In this document: positions 21,246-36,026 of the stretch, piece after piece
Layout: each line of letters begins with the position of its first letter
How positions within the stretch are numbered: position 1 is the first letter of the stretch
DNA from: Plectrocnemia conspersa
Lineage: Eukaryota; Arthropoda; Insecta; Trichoptera; Polycentropodidae
DNA length: 64,000 nt
NCBI GenBank assembly: GCA_009617715.1
Contig: VTFK01000307.1
Location: 124,001 to 188,000 of the forward strand
Direction: 5' to 3'
Program-made: the position numbers and the translations under genes
Notes under the pieces: model-generated
Seen by the model: the letters and a program-made list of their open reading frames with translations, nothing else
Database searches by the model: none
What the model was told of the DNA's origin: nothing

Positions 21246-24200
21246 GCTTTTTAAAGAATACAAAAGTCTCATAGCATAATAATATTTATGGCGATAGCTA
21301 TTCGAAGCTGGAAAAATTATGTGAGATAGTGATTATATAATATATTTTAGGTGTACACTATGTGTATTTTTATTTTCATTTAAATGTTTAATTGTATATT
21401 TTTTTTAATAATCATCATGATGCATAAGTCAGATGTGTAATAAAAAATAAAATAACACCGATTCTCTCTAAAGTATTATTACTTACTTGTAAATATTATA
21501 TGAATTGTTGGTATTGATTTACCTTATTATATAGCATTGGGTTTATAGCATAAATATAGTAAAAAACTATAAAATCAACATATTAAAGTTGTGTATTAAA
21601 TGATTGTATAAATATTATTTATTAAAGCCAACATAACGCATTATGGGAATCTGTTGAAAGTCGTGAGAACTTAAATAAATAATATAAGTTAAGTCCGGTG
21701 ATTAAATATACGATATTTTTATTATTATAATTAAAGGTTAAATAATTATTAATATTGTAGTAAGATTTTAATTTGAGAGAAGATAATATAAATTGATATT
21801 GAAAATAATAATAATTTTAGCGTTTTCAAATTTGAACGAAAATCAATTAATTCAGTTTCGAAGGGGTTATTAAACTGTATATAAACTGTATCGTTACTTA
21901 ATAATTACTGTCGTAAATGTCTTCTAGAATACCATATAATTTAACAGCCCAATTAACTGACCGTTTTCTGAGTAAGAGTTGCGAGAATATATAAATATAG
22001 TATTATGTGCAATTTTTTCAGCGAAACTTATTGCTTTAAAAACAACAATTTATAAGTATTTTTTTATTTGTATATGTATATATATATATTTACTTTTAGC
22101 CTGTGGTTTTAATAACAATATCTTTGTATACAATATCACCATAAATTAAAATCTTGAGTCTGTTAACTTTGGGAGCAAAAAGGTTTCGTGAGACAAACTT
22201 TCAGCAGAGCCTAAATCGATTCGGTAAGTCTTCTAAATTCAACAGCCTTTTAAGTTTAATCTTTGGATATTGTGCTAATTAGTATTACAATAAAATATTT
22301 CTCTTCTGTCTCTTCCGGATGACTTAAAATACTTGTGGTTTTGAGCTCCCAAATTCGCTTGAAATGAATCTCTGGCTTTTTCTGAGATGAATTTTCATAT
22401 TTTTCGTGTGGTTGCCTTTGTATCAAATCTCTACAAAAGTTTGTATTTTTTTTATCTCGATTTCATTAATGATTTAAACAAAAACAAATTATTATTAATA
22501 ATACGGAAACAAATTAAATTATTATATATATGTATATAGAGCAATGATTTCACTGATATCTTATTTCTGTCGCTAACGGTTATAACATCGCACCATTATC
22601 GTGTAAGAAATCTACAAACCTATATGATAACATGTTCGGTACAAAGAGTTTTCTTTCAGGTGTATTTTTCTAGCGGCAACACAAGAGTGATTTTGCTGAA
22701 AGATATGTTCTGATATTCATTCATTCCGAACGTGTTTTGAATTGAATTTATGCCATACCAACAAAAATGTATGTAAGACGTAAGATTTACCGATAAGATA
22801 TTCGAATATTTGCGTATATCTCCGAGCATGGTTGTATTGCCATATGCGTGTATTGTGTACACAAATTGCAAATCCATGAATTCTTTTCAACGAACATTTT
22901 TATAATATTTGATGAGTTTAAAAATACATAAACATACAGTGTTGTTGATGTTTTGAAAAATAATAGAAAATTTAAAAAACGCATATCGTATACAAAATTC
23001 AATACAAACTATAAATTTAAAGAAAAAAATAATCGACGATGAATAAATATTACGGGACCTAACCAAATTTTACATTTACTTCTTTAGTAAGCCATTTATA
23101 AACCTTATTATAGGATCGCACATTTTTTCAAGACGTTGTCTTGAAATTTTACTGTGGTTTTTTGCAACTCTTATTTCACAATATATGTCTTCGTAAATTA
23201 AAATTATTATATAGCATGCTTGAATGAACACGTATTTTTTTAATTTTGGAAAATCGTTCGTGTAAAAGATAAAGAGAAACAGTCTAATTTTTTTTTCTAG
23301 AGAACTCCAGCTGGAATTTTATAGGTTTTATATTTGTATAGTTTATGAATCAAATTAAATCATAATATGTCCAAAGCTTCTTCTATATCTAAAATAAAAA
23401 GTTTCGTATCCTTTTATTATAAAAATTAGTGCATATATTAACTTTTATTTTTAAGTGATTTTTTGAAAGACAAACTGTTCCTTTAAGCACGAAACAAGTA
23501 TTTTTGTACATATTCTACTAAATAACAGTAATACATATAAAACTGATCAGAATTATTGGGTTGTTGTTAAGTGAATTTCAGATAAAAACACAACAAGGTT
23601 TATGTTGGAAGCTCACATAAAAAGGAGCAAAATAATGTTATTGGTTATTGTTTTTCCTACGTTAAATTATTCGTATTCTTATAATTTATTATATCTACAT
23701 CTACGAATTCCTTGTGGATTGATATAAATTGACATTGGTGTTTATTAAATTCTTACCCCTTTGGGTGCATTCCAAACACGTGTGTGTATGTGTGTGTGTG
23801 TTCGCATAGTAGTAGACCGCGGGTCTCCAGAGGTATACGCTTCGGCTAGATATTTGTGGTACGTCAGCACTGTTCGTTAGTAAATGTATAGTCATCCCTG
23901 TAGACAGGTCAATTTATCTCGTGTCCCAAACTATATTGTTTGCGCTTGACCGCCATAAATCCTGTAACCTGAATTTAAATTTGCCAGATGGACGCTCCCG
24001 ATTATTATATATTCCTGTTGATTATCAGGAAAAGCGACACATTATTTGATTTATTGATATTGTATCGACGCCCATTTATTGTTTAACACGCGTCACTCTT
24101 ACAATGCACCGTAATGTATACCTATGCACATATAACGACACATTTACCGGGATTAGTCGTGTTTAAAGTGGGTCTAACATAGACCATGGTCTTTTAGCAA

Positions 24201-24423
24201 TTCAACATATTTCAAGTTGTGACAAAATTAGTACTTAAATTCTTATTAAGAGAGTCAATCAATTAAATTAAAATTGTAATAATAATTTTAAATTAAAAAA
24301 TGTTAATTAAAATTAATTATTAAATAAGCTTAATAAAAATATTCGCGCGTTTAATTTTTTATATTCAACGGTGGTAAACGAATTATATTTTACATGCTAA
24401 AATGTTTCAGGGTTGTTCGAGTG
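21246..24423. other. Long AT-rich intergenic stretch
   Basis: No gene is supported. A (GT)n microsatellite interrupted by one TA lies at 23,780-23,801. Slightly more complex blocks at 22,140-22,440 and 23,880-24,200 could be regulatory, but show no specific motif that I can name. Confidence 0.4.
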
Positions 24424-25472
24424 CAGAGCTGTTTCAAACGTGCATCAAAATTGTGGTTTAAATGCTTCTTTTAGATATCATTATAGTCTAAGTACCTTTC
24501 GATGCAAATAGCAGTTATTAGCCATTTTATAACAATCATACATTTAAAGAAAATTTCTGTATTTAATTAGTAAAATATTTTTCGAAATGGTTCCATCAAA
24601 GAAGTGTGTGGAAAGAAAAATATTTATTTATTTCCTACAGTATGTTTTATGTTTGGGATGTAAAGAGACTGCTGCTGTTTTCAAAGATTAGAAGAAACTT
24701 TTAATCGAAACTTTGGAAAAAATATAAAAAAAATGTCAATCAAAGAGATGAAAATTTTTAGTAGAAAATTGGAAAAAAAATTACTTAACATTTAGGAAAC
24801 TAAATTATACGAATCTTGACATAGATAATGCTAAATTTTTATTTCACGTAAAATTAGCCGAAAAATTATTATGATAGAGCAAATTTATTTAAGATTGCGT
24901 AATTTGATGGATGAAAGCAAATATCAGAACAAACGATAAGTTTTAAATATTTGAAAGACTAGTAAGCTTACAAGGAATACAAATACTATTACAAGCAAAG
25001 ATTTATTGTTTAAACTAAATAAATATCTTACTAAAAAAGTTTTAAAATTTAATTACGTAGTAAAAGTTTTGACTGCTGTTGACAATCTTATTAAAAGCCA
25101 TTAATAGCCAATTTGTATTATTTTTGTATGATGAGAATCTTAACATACAAACATTAAATGTTACTCACATAAGTTGAGCCTGACACGTGCTTTTAAGCAA
25201 GTATGGGAATTAAAGTAAAATAAAATTTAATTTTTAGAAATAAAAGAGTAAATTAATGATTTTCCAAAACAACGATTTTTTGCTTTTTGGTTTATATTCA
25301 AAATTATTTAAACTAATTACATATTAAATTTCAAGAAAAAAACTAATGGTATAAAAAGTGTTTTAAATTTTATAAAAGAATAAAAAAATAATAACTCTTT
25401 TAATTCCTTTAAAAATATTATATTAAGGCATAAATGCTTAATTTCTCGTGCCCCCCAGTTTGAAAATTGCTG
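24424..25472 (+). mobile_element. Decayed hAT element with BED-finger relic
   Basis: The left end CAGAGCTGTTTCAAACGTGC (24,424) and, on the minus strand, the right end CAGCAATTTTCAAACTGGGG ending at 25,472 match the CAG...TTTCAAAC ends of Charlie-like hAT elements. Inside, ATG at 24,587 starts MVPSKKCVERKIF, followed by VLCLGCKETAAVFKD and a stop. This resembles the N-terminus of hAT transposases with a BED zinc finger (C-x2-C, then VAVFK-Y-NLRRH). Here the first cysteine pair remains and the histidine part is lost. A further piece, MSIKEMKIFSRKLEKKLLNI, fits the next segment in another frame. The catalytic core is not recognisable, and no clean 8-bp target duplication is seen. Confidence 0.55.
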
Positions 25473-28400
25473 CCCTACGCTAGCAACATTTTTAATATTT
25501 AAAAATTAAGATTTAATAATAATTACAGTTAGATATATTTTATTACTAACGCAATATGAGGATATATTAAAAAATATTTGAATATTACTTTTGATTCTTT
25601 GAAAAACAAAACCCAAATAATTATAAAATTAACGGTTAGAAAAAAATAAGTATCATAGTTAAAGTTTAGTACCAAAGTTTAGTTAGCATAAACCTTTTTA
25701 AAGTTTTAATGGAAATTCAGTAATTTTGAGTAATAAAATTAAGCATATTATAAATAATTAAATCTTTCGTACTACATCATAATATTATAAAATATTTTAT
25801 TACTACATTATATTATAAATATTTAATAGAAATTTATCAATTTTGAGATTTAGTCTATGATTTAAAGAAAAAGAAAAATTTCAGTTTAAATGGAACAGAA
25901 GATGTTCATTTAAGTTTGTTAAGTTATTACTTTACATCTAAATAAAGAACCCTAATTATTTTTAAAGAAAAAATCGCTGTAAAATTATGTTTGTCAAAGT
26001 CTCAGTTAAGAAATTTTATTTTTTACAAAGGTAAAAAATAAATTTTACTTAACAAAAGTTTTATTTTCTTTTAATAATGTTCAGAGTACACATATTGCTA
26101 TTTCAACTGGGTATTTAAAAATAATTATGAGGATTTGCGACTAACTTGTCATTTTCTACATTAAGATTGCTGCAGTAAAATAATTCAGTTGCGTTAATAA
26201 ATTTTCTAAGCTTAAGTTATATACCGAAAAAAAACTTTATTTAAAGGAATTTAAGAATTTTTTAAATCTGTGTACAACTGTGTAGTGGAATACTACCAGT
26301 AGTAAAAGCACTAAAGACATTGAAGAGGCAGTGATTCTGATTCATTTAAATGCGATAATGTATTTATTTCTAAGATATAATTAAGGAAAAATAATACAAG
26401 TGATCAAATTGCACAAAGAAAAAAATACACATGCAATTAATTTTACATTGCAACAATTTCACATTTTCCAGTAATATGTTTAACTTTTAAGGTGTGCATA
26501 TAAATTTAATACGAAACCAAAAATAAGCATTATTTTTCATATATATTGTATATATATATATAATTGGTAATCGTGTTTAAATATTTTTTATTTCATATTT
26601 TACAATAAAATTAGTAATTTACATTACTTTGGAATACTTCGTGTTTATTTGATGTTTTATATGTTAATTTAATTTCTCTTTTAGTAATGAAAATAAGGAC
26701 TTGTATTCATATTTTTTTGGCTTTGTTAAGAATAAATTTATTTAAATAGAAAATTTTCTTGAAGTTTTCTTTATTTTTCAACATTGTGTTATATATTCAA
26801 TAACCTGTAAGGCTACAAATATGTATTTATTGGTTAGTTGACTGTCTGTTTACGTATCCAACTAAAATTGATGACAGTTCGATATTAAATATATCGAGTA
26901 AACAATCCTTTTGTATGATTTTATGTCAACTTTTATTTTATTAAGTACTTCATTGTCTAATTTACTGAGCAATATTAATTTAATTTTTATTATCTTTTAA
27001 CAGAGATATAACATTCGATTAGGATTAAAAAAAATATATTGTTCAATTCTCATATTTTTTACTATTTTAATAGAAGCTTCTCATTTGAGAAAAAATGTTT
27101 CATTATTTACATTATTAATAATGTTTATTTTCTTGAACGTAGTAATTTAAATAAACCGTTTTAACAATAAAATAATAAATACATGAAACGGACAATTAAT
27201 TATACGAAAATACTATATATACTTAAAAAAATCATAAATTGTTTACCTTTGATTTATACGATTCTCTGGTTCGTGTAATCAATTTCGTTTTTATTTTATT
27301 AAAAATTAACCAATTGAAAATAATATTCTTTGGATGTTTTATAACAGTTTACATTGAAGCATTTTTTTGTTGTTGTCAGAAATAAAACAATTTTTTCAGA
27401 ATACATAACAACATGCTGTGCTCGAATAATAACACTTAAATATTCTTAAAACGACGACAGGTATATTATATTATAAAACCCGAATATTTTTTTATGTTTT
27501 TAATTGCTATATATTTTAGTATGATATATTACTTTAATCTGACGTACGGTATATATTATGTAGTTTTTGTTATTATCCTCCGCAAATTAATACTTGACCT
27601 GTTCTTGTCTCGTATAATTTCATAAGCAAATTTGAATGAATATAATATATGATAATATACTGTGCAATATAACATATGTTTAATTAGTGGCATATCTATT
27701 GAACAAGGCACGACAAGGCAAATATCTCATGGGATAATCTCAATTGAGGGATCGGTTATGAACGTGAATCGTTCCTCGAGGGACACTTAACAGAATGAAA
27801 GCTTTCGGGAGACTGTATTTGTTGAATCAAATTTGTATGTAATATTTATTGTTGATTTATTACATACTTATAAAGTAGATTATCATTATAAATAAACATT
27901 ATAGTGACGTTTATTTCTTCAGACGGATACAGTGACAAGACCCAAGGTAAAAAGATAAATAAATGCATATGCACAATTTGCATTGGGAGCTTGTAGCCAA
28001 AGACGATTCGCAAAAATATATTTTAATATCATCAGGTGCTAATTTTGCTTGTTAAATTGACGCGAGTTAATTATTTCAGAACAGAACAGAGATAAAAGTG
28101 CATATTTCAAATTGCAGGAGTGCAATTGTCGGGGTACCAATTGTATATATATATATGTATGTTAAATGTTAAATAAAACTTGCTTGTCTTATAGCTATCA
28201 TGATGCATTAGAAAAATCTGTCAAAAGATAACGATCAGATTTATAATAAAAAAATTAAAGTATTATATTTGGGTTGATCTCTGTTTAGATCTTATTTATA
28301 AATAATATTTCAATAATATTTATTACATACAATCCAGTAGTTAATTTTTTTTTAAAACTAAAATCTAAAAATATATTTTTGCTTTGAAATCATTTGGAGT

Positions 28401-28752
28401 TCTTGGATTTGTTCTTTTTACATTTATAAAGAGAATAAACATACCAAATAAAAGCAACTTATCGTCAGTGCTGTGACAACGTATCGTTTTTTTTTTCGAT
28501 TACCGATTTATTAAAAGTATATTTTTTTGATTAGTTTTCAACACAACTAACATATTAAGTGAATAAATTCTGAATCAGTGGCTAAAAAGGTTGCCAATCA
28601 ATATCCCATATCTAAATGTTTTTTTTTAAAAGCAAATATGTATTTTTATTGCGGGTTATAAATCATTTATCAATAATATCCATGCAATTTCCTATGTTGG
28701 TGTTTTCAGCCCTTCAGGAGCTAAATTTATAAAATTGCGTCGTCTAGAATCA
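25473..28752. other. AT-rich intergenic DNA
   Basis: Nothing coding is recognisable. A small more complex block at 27,690-27,830 contains TTGAGGGATCGGTTATG and TCGTTCCTCGAGGGACAC. A (TA)n tract lies near 28,145-28,157. Confidence 0.45.
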
Positions 28753-28882
28753 ATATCCGGTATGAGAATTTTTATGGTTTTGTTGGTAAATACATATGCA
28801 TATATATATATTGTTTGATTTACATTTATATATACACATATGTATTTACTAAGAAAACTATAAAAATTATCATACCGGATAT
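28753..28882. mobile_element. 130-bp palindromic MITE / fold-back element
   Basis: The 46 bases at 28,753-28,798 (start ATATCCGGTATGAGAATTTT) pair with the reverse complement of 28,837-28,882 with only four mismatches, around an AT-rich 38-base spacer. The ends sit within TA-rich flanks, which fits a Tc1/mariner-type TA target. No coding capacity. It lies 58 bases from the end of a Tc1 transposase relic, so it may be the terminal structure of that element. Confidence 0.8.
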
Positions 28883-28939
28883 AAATAAAACTAAAAAAAA
28901 AACTGATAAAAGTTGTTTATAGTGCTTAAGCTTTTTTTT

Positions 28940-29095
28940 TTATTTAGTAAGTCCACGCTTAACTTTAATTAAAACTGCAACCTTTTTTGGCATACAGTCA
29001 ACTAATGACTTGCAGGTGGATGGGGACAATTTACTCCATTCCATCTGCAATTGTGTTGGGCTACCTTTTATATTGGTTGAGGTTGTACTTTGATT
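28940..29095 (-). mobile_element. Tc1-like transposase, C-terminal relic
   Basis: The minus strand encodes QMEWSKLSPSTCKSLVDCMP followed by KKVAVLIKVKRGLTK and a stop at 28,940-28,942. This is the standard end of Tc1 transposases (EW..I....C..LV.SMP.R...VI..KG..TKY). The frame stays open back to about 29,095, with a poor match upstream. The DDE core is absent, so it is a truncated pseudogene. Confidence 0.8.
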
Positions 29096-29099
29096 TTTG

Positions 29100-32000
29100 A
29101 AAAAGTTGTATTTTTAAACAGATTGATTAAGAAACAAATTGTGTTCTAAATCATGTACTTACTTATATTATTTTATTAATTCTTATTATAATTGCTTATT
29201 ATTTTTGCACAATTTTGGGAACCATTGTATACAGTGTTGTTTGTATACGGTATCTTAAGTTTATGTAGAGTGCCTTATATTAGAAATTCGCATTACTAAG
29301 TTGTTTATTACCAATAAACACCCTAAACAATTTATTGATTAATAGATATTAAAACGGCAACGTTCGTTGTTTGAGAACATAGGTCACATTGAATGACTTA
29401 ACGAAGTAATAACGAATGGAAGTGCGTCGATGGTTCGGTTCAAAGGTTGTGAATAAACGTTGCCCAGCCTCCTTCATCGGTAATTACCAGTTTCCAATTT
29501 GAATAGAAAATTGAATGTCCAATATCAGTAATATTAAACATATAAATAAAATAAATAGCAAGAAATAATTGCGACGCGAGTGAGTCGTTGACATATTGTT
29601 ATTACATTTTTACTAATTTACCAGTGACAGCTTTTTTTTTCAAGAATTATATGAATATAAAAGTAAAAAAGCTTAAGTGGTAAACTTTTGATTTTGATAA
29701 AAAATTAACTTACAATCTCTGATAGTATAAAACAATATTAGGAACATGACATCGACTAAAAAATATATTTTTACCTTGCAAGAATTTATTGTTAATTATA
29801 TTTAAAAACCAGATCAATGTTTTAATAAAAAATAGGTATAAAAAATAATTTTACTGTAATAAAAAATTGTAATTGATTCAGATTATGTATGCCATTAAGT
29901 TTTGTAAATTATTTAATAAAATCTTCTTTAATGTATGCTTTTTAAACTATGTATATAAATATGTTTCCAGTGGCTATTTTTATCACCGATTCTCTTCAAG
30001 CTTTTGTCGTCTCTTAACAAACAGCTCTTTCTCTTTCCCAGTGTCAATATTTTATTTTTGCTGTTACTGAGTTGCAGTGTGATTAACTATTCCTTCTCGC
30101 TGTCAAGCGAGCCATGTTTTTAGTTTCTTTTGTATTCAACTTTTTCACTCGTTGCGGAACGCCACAATTTCTAAAGTAGGTATATTCAATTTCGTCGTTG
30201 AATACAGCGCATAAATTTTTTTATATTTCCACCTAGAGAAACTGATATGATTCATACATACATTTAATTATCTTGAAAAATAGTTATACTTGTACTCCAT
30301 GAACCATACAATAAAAATATTCCATTGGCAGCATGAGTTTTATTTTTACCATTCCACTGGCTCAGTTTTCAAAGCAGACTTTATCATTACAAAATAGCTT
30401 TGTTTATTAAAATATAGTTTGTTCCTTCTTGCAAAGTAGATGATGGTAGCGTAGTTTGAATTCTTATTGACACAATCTTATTAAATTATATTTTTAGGGA
30501 TGCTTGTTTTAAAAAAAAAATATATTCACGGCTATATGGGCTAATGGAATATGGAGGAATGGCATGGATATAATATAACATAAATAATATAAAATATCCA
30601 TTTTTATTTCGATTTTAATACGTATTAATATTATATTTAATATTATAATATAGATTATCTAGTTATTTATTTATAAGGAAAATCTTTTGAAAATCTCTTA
30701 ATAATTTTTAAACATCAGTATAATCTGGTTGACGTAGTCCAATAATGAATGACTTGGATGTAAATTTACGTTGATAATGGGTTGTACTTGAATGATCACA
30801 ATATTAGTATAAATTATATAAAAAGACATAATCTTTATCTACATCTTATCTGTCTGCTTAAAATTGTATAAATTATTTAATTTTACATACGAATATAAAA
30901 TTCAGTGTAATAAAAAAATAGTAAGGCCATTTGGATTTAGGTTTTCTCTGTTTACTTAAGACGATTTTTATGATCTGTTATTCTGGAGACTATCAAATAA
31001 TTTTCAAACAATTTTTTTCCAATACTTTGTAATATTATTTTTTTTAGTATCATACTAGTTTGTATTGTTTATTTGTTATTATTAAGTATCTCAATAACTT
31101 TTTTAAGTAAATAATTTTCATTTACGAATATTGATTCGAATTAAAAATAAATAAAAACATTTTATACACTTTGACATTTTGCAAAGAAAAATATTTATTT
31201 ATTACTTGATGTTTTATTTAAACAGTTTTTTTACGATTTTAAAGGTTTATATTTATGTAAAATACACAGGTATATAATATGATTATTTTGTATAAAGCGA
31301 TTACAAAGAGAAAGTCGAGATTCAGTTATACAATGAAGCGGAAAAAGTCCAATCGAAATTCGATGGAAAATTTGTGAGCCATCATATAAAGTAATTTGTG
31401 ACAGAAATCATATGGAATATGGAGAATTGATTTTAAAATGTGTCGATCATAATTTAGAAAACATAAGTGAAGGAAAGATATATTAATTTAATTGTAGTAT
31501 TAAAATGTTCAATCACGCAACAATTGTTTTTAAATTGTTTATGAAAATATAATAGTTTTTAGTTAAAATATTATATTTTTAGATATTAAACGATTTTATT
31601 TTTTTATATATTTATGTTAATAATTTATGCTTCGATATTTTTATTTTGTATTTGGTAACAATTATGGTATTAATAGTGCAATAGTTATGAAATGAAATAG
31701 CTCTAGACGTGACAAACTTATTATGTGGGACATTATAGAGCATATGTATGATTTACAATATTACTATTATTAATAATTGTATCATATTTATAGCACCATT
31801 TTACTATATCTTTTGTAGGTAAAAACAAAGAAAGGTACACAGCATATATTATTATTTTTGGGCTATAGAATATAATTTTTAAGAGTAAAAGTTTTTAAAA
31901 ATATAATTGTAGATTTTTTTATAAATGAGGGCAGTGAACTAAATTAGCGTTATAATTAATGATTTATTTATATATACGATTTAATAACACACATAAAAAA

Positions 32001-34497
32001 TATATTATTAAGGGAAATGCTTAGCTTTGATTGATTATTACTGATTCAATGTTGCACTCGTAACTCATATTATTTTAACATTAAGATAAACTTTTTGGTT
32101 CTAAGTCACACATTATTAAAGCTCACACTGAGACTTATTTTTAATATTCACAGTTGTATTTCTAATAAAAAAATGAAAATATGTGCAACTGATGGTACAT
32201 ATAATATATTAAGAAATTTACTTTTTATATATGTGTATATTATTTTGTGTAGGAAAATCAGCGAAACGCTATGCGAGTCTTGGCCTCTCCGGGTAATTCT
32301 ATTTCCATTGTTTTTTTGCTAGAAAGAAGAACGATAATAAAAACAGAGATATTCGTAACAGGGGATATGGATTGTATACATCCCTTGCTTCCACTTTCGG
32401 AATAATGAGCAAAAAACGAGTAAACGACGTTATTACCAGGCAAAGAGTGAAACTCCATTTGTGTTATCTGATGAAAAGACATCGAGGTGCTTTTTATAAA
32501 AAGGGATTGAAATTTTAAACAGGAATTAATACGCATATCTTGAAATATTAATTAGACTGCAACGTTTATCATATATGTAAAATTAAAACATATTTTAAAA
32601 ATATCAGTGCAAATTTATACACAAATAATTTTTATAAAAATATGTATATTAAAAACTTGAACGTACATTTTCAATATTAAAATTTACTACGCAAGCAGTA
32701 TTACATATTTAATGAATATTAATATGCGGCTAATAAGAATTACTAATTAATTACTTGATAATTTGTTAAATGGTAATGGAGAGTCTACACACGTAATTAA
32801 TTTTCTAGCCGATAATCTTGACAACCAGGAACTAAATTATTTAGGTCGAAATTGTCTGTCTGATAGAACAAAGGAGCAGATATTATATGAGCTCAATATC
32901 TTAACTGCGTAAATAGTATTAATAATATAAATTCCACTTATTTATTACATTATTAGTATCTCATTCGATTATTTTCTATAATTAATATTATAAATGTGGT
33001 ACAATTTTTTTTATCTAATTCTGATTATTAGGGTCGTAATGTGAGTGTGTTATTCACTTATGTATTGTTTATATAAATGGGAAAGTTACTTATTATATAT
33101 TTTATTTATATAATGTATTTTTACGACTTGAATTTAAATACATTATTACTTTGAGTAACCTACCTTATCTATTTTTATAACAAAAATGGAGACACTCAAT
33201 TGATTTTCTTATAACATAAGGTCATTCATCCAAACCGGCTGATTTATGGTATCCAAAATTTCCCATGTGCGCTATTTATTTAATAAATATAATAAAATAC
33301 AGTACAATATAAGAGAAATTAAAAAAATTTACCGCAAATAAACATTTAAAAATTAAAATATAATTCAATTTTATATTGTCATATTTTAATAGTTCTAGGC
33401 GTTAAGATTAAAAACACGATTTTTACCTTTGCATATTTTGCCAAGTTGCTTTGCAATTGACTCGTTATATAACATTACATAATATGATTTATTAAAAATG
33501 TATAAAGAATAGTAATTTGATTAAAAATCTAAAACAGAAATCTAATAGTATATAGAACACAAAAATGCAAAGGTGTTTGATATTCGGTATCTTATCATAT
33601 ATAGAAAATGTTCTTTGTTGTATAATATCGCATAATCCATTCGCGTTTTAAAAGCAAACACAAAATTTCATTCCTTTGACTTTTCTACCTTTGATAGGCA
33701 ATGGTGCGGAAAATTTTAAGTAAATACCTCGGCCAAGCGAATGTTTACCTCTACGTTGATAATTTGTTTGTTTTTCTTTCAATCGCAAATGAATTAAGTT
33801 TAAAATGGTCCCAAAAAAGGATTACTGATTATGTTACAGATCCATCAATGTATCGTTGGATATCAAACATGCGCAATCAGTATTAGCATTATATAGTTAA
33901 ACATCCTCAATCTATCATCAATCATCGGAAAGCATTACTATATATTGTATGATTTAGATTTATTACCTACGGTATTGACTCAAAGAAAACAAGTGGATTA
34001 TATTAAATTATAAACACTGATTTAAGATCAATTTTGCCTAATCATAATTTTACTTATTAAAAATAATTATTTGGGTAGCTGTTACATAAATTAAAAATCT
34101 CGTTTCTTATAAGCTTACTGCAGATAGTATAATATTATTTAAATGTATAAAATATGTCTTAAACACAACCTAAATCTATTCTATTTTGTTATTCTCACAT
34201 TTTTAATATTGTAATTTGGCAAATTATAATATTAAATATTCGTTGAATATAGTTAAATATATTAAAATATGTTATTAATATTATATAAAAAACATTTTTT
34301 TAATAAATAGATATTTTTACTTATATTAATTAACATCAGTAACAAAGCTTTTAAGTTATTATATGTATTAAGAACTATTCAAAGTATTGTTAAAATAAAA
34401 TTATTATATTTTTCTGTAGAAATATGTAAATTTTATTAGAATATTTAATATATTAGATTAAAATTTATAAATTGTGTAAAGAGCTTGTTAATAAAAA
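29100..34497. other. Long AT-rich intergenic stretch
   Basis: No gene is supported. More complex blocks are at 29,340-29,480 and 32,240-32,480. The latter carries a 92-codon minus-strand open frame without a recognisable domain. Blocks at 31,290-31,470 (AAGCGGAAAAAGTCCAATCG) and 33,690-33,890 are also mildly more complex. These are at best candidate regulatory elements. Confidence 0.4.
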
Positions 34498-34716
34498 TAA
34501 TCTACAAGAGCAACTAGTTGAAATTCAAAGTGACGAGGCACTTTGGTACAGTAATTGTGTGAATACTGAAGCAAAAAGCCAACATTAGTAAACGAAGCAC
34601 TGAAAGCACTACCGCCCTTTACAAAATACATGTGCAAGCCAGGGTTTTCAACTCTAACAATAACAAAAACTAAATTACGAAACGGATTGCGCAGCTAAAG
34701 ACGAATTAATAGTCAG
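34498..34716 (+). mobile_element. hAT transposase C-terminal (dimerisation) relic
   Basis: NLQEQLVEIQSDEALWYSN is followed by a stop and a frameshift, then LVNEALKALPPFTKYMCKPG and FSTLTITKTKLRNGLRS. This matches the hATC region of ZBED5-like hAT transposases, where the conserved core is LPF.T.YLCE.GFS.LT.IKTK.RN.L. The residues W/LPPF, the Cys of YMC, the GFS and the KTK.RN are retained. It is interrupted and without its N-terminal two thirds. Confidence 0.75.
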
Positions 34717-36026
34717 CTATATACTATAAACATTATAATTTTATGGGCTTCCAAACATATTCAATTTAACGTGTTAGTTATATTCAATATTAATAACGTA
34801 TTCTTTGAATATGTATGTATTTTTCTTATTACAATTTTATTCAAAATATGATTATTTATTTTACAATCATACTATTATATGCAATGTTAGTGATTTATTA
34901 TTGTGTAATTTGCTATAATGTGATAAAAGTAAAAACAAAATAAAATTTAACTAAGCAACATTAAAGGGAATAAGATTTAAGATAAAAAATATTTGTTCTA
35001 AAGCACTAGTTTAAGTATATTTGGTTGGATATATTGGACCATTAAAATGTGTTTTGATGCTTTTAAAGCAATATGTGCTTTGTAATTTTGTGCTTATATT
35101 TAAGTTTAAGGTTGTTTTAATCGTTGGTTAGTGGGCTACTGTGGTTAAACTAAATATCTACTACAAGTTTTTTTTAAATAAGTAAAAAAAAATATTTTGT
35201 ATTATTTTAATATCTTTATTTTGAATTTCTTGCAATTTAAAAATAAGTACTGGTGATGTTACTTTATGGGCAATAATTTGGTAAAATGAGCTTAAGCGCG
35301 CTCGTTATAATAAATATCGGTCTGAAAGCCGCAAGTGCTCTAAGCCCTTTAGAGCAGTAAGCATCAGAGCTTCCAGTTTTTATCCAAAACACACACACGC
35401 TGGACTAACACATGCATATATTGAATGAATTGTATGCATATAATTTAATATTAAGTTGTTTTTTATAATAGTATTCGTCCGATACATGAGATTAATGGGT
35501 TAGATTAAAAATGCGAAATATTTTTTGTTATGAAAATTACAATATTCTGTAATTATTATTATTTGATTCATATTTTAAAGTTTTTTTTAAGATTAGTATA
35601 AAAAGGTGTATTATATATGCAATATTTTCAATGTTATATCATTGTTTACTTGCAATTGATAAAAAAAATATTATTGGTGTTGCTTCACACTGTGCAATTA
35701 TATGTTAAAATTGTTCTAAATAATTATTCATATATATATAAAAAAAAATTAATTTTAAGCCCGCCATATTTATTGTATATTGCCATAGGGGCCAAAATAA
35801 CAGCTAGTTCGATTTTTTTTAATAAGTTTTAGCTCGAAAGCGCACAATTTGCTATAATTGAAAGGTCATTCAAACGACCATTTCTAACAAACAAACAGTT
35901 TCGAAAGTCGGGCGCTTATAAATTATATTAAATTGCGTCAATAATTTCAAATATTGCGTAAAGACGCTAATCACCTGTAAATACCGTTGAAAAGCTACTA
36001 TTTGTTTGGAAAAGATGCGCGCGATA
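34717..36026. other. AT-rich intergenic DNA
   Basis: No supported gene. A small complex block lies at 35,280-35,410 (GCGCGCTCG-type strings, ACACACACAC at 35,389). The 71-codon frame at 35,617-35,832 is AT-driven. Confidence 0.45.

Noticed and set aside
32258..32536. 92-codon minus-strand frame
   Set aside because: No known domain and no splice pair. Treated as part of a possibly conserved noncoding block.
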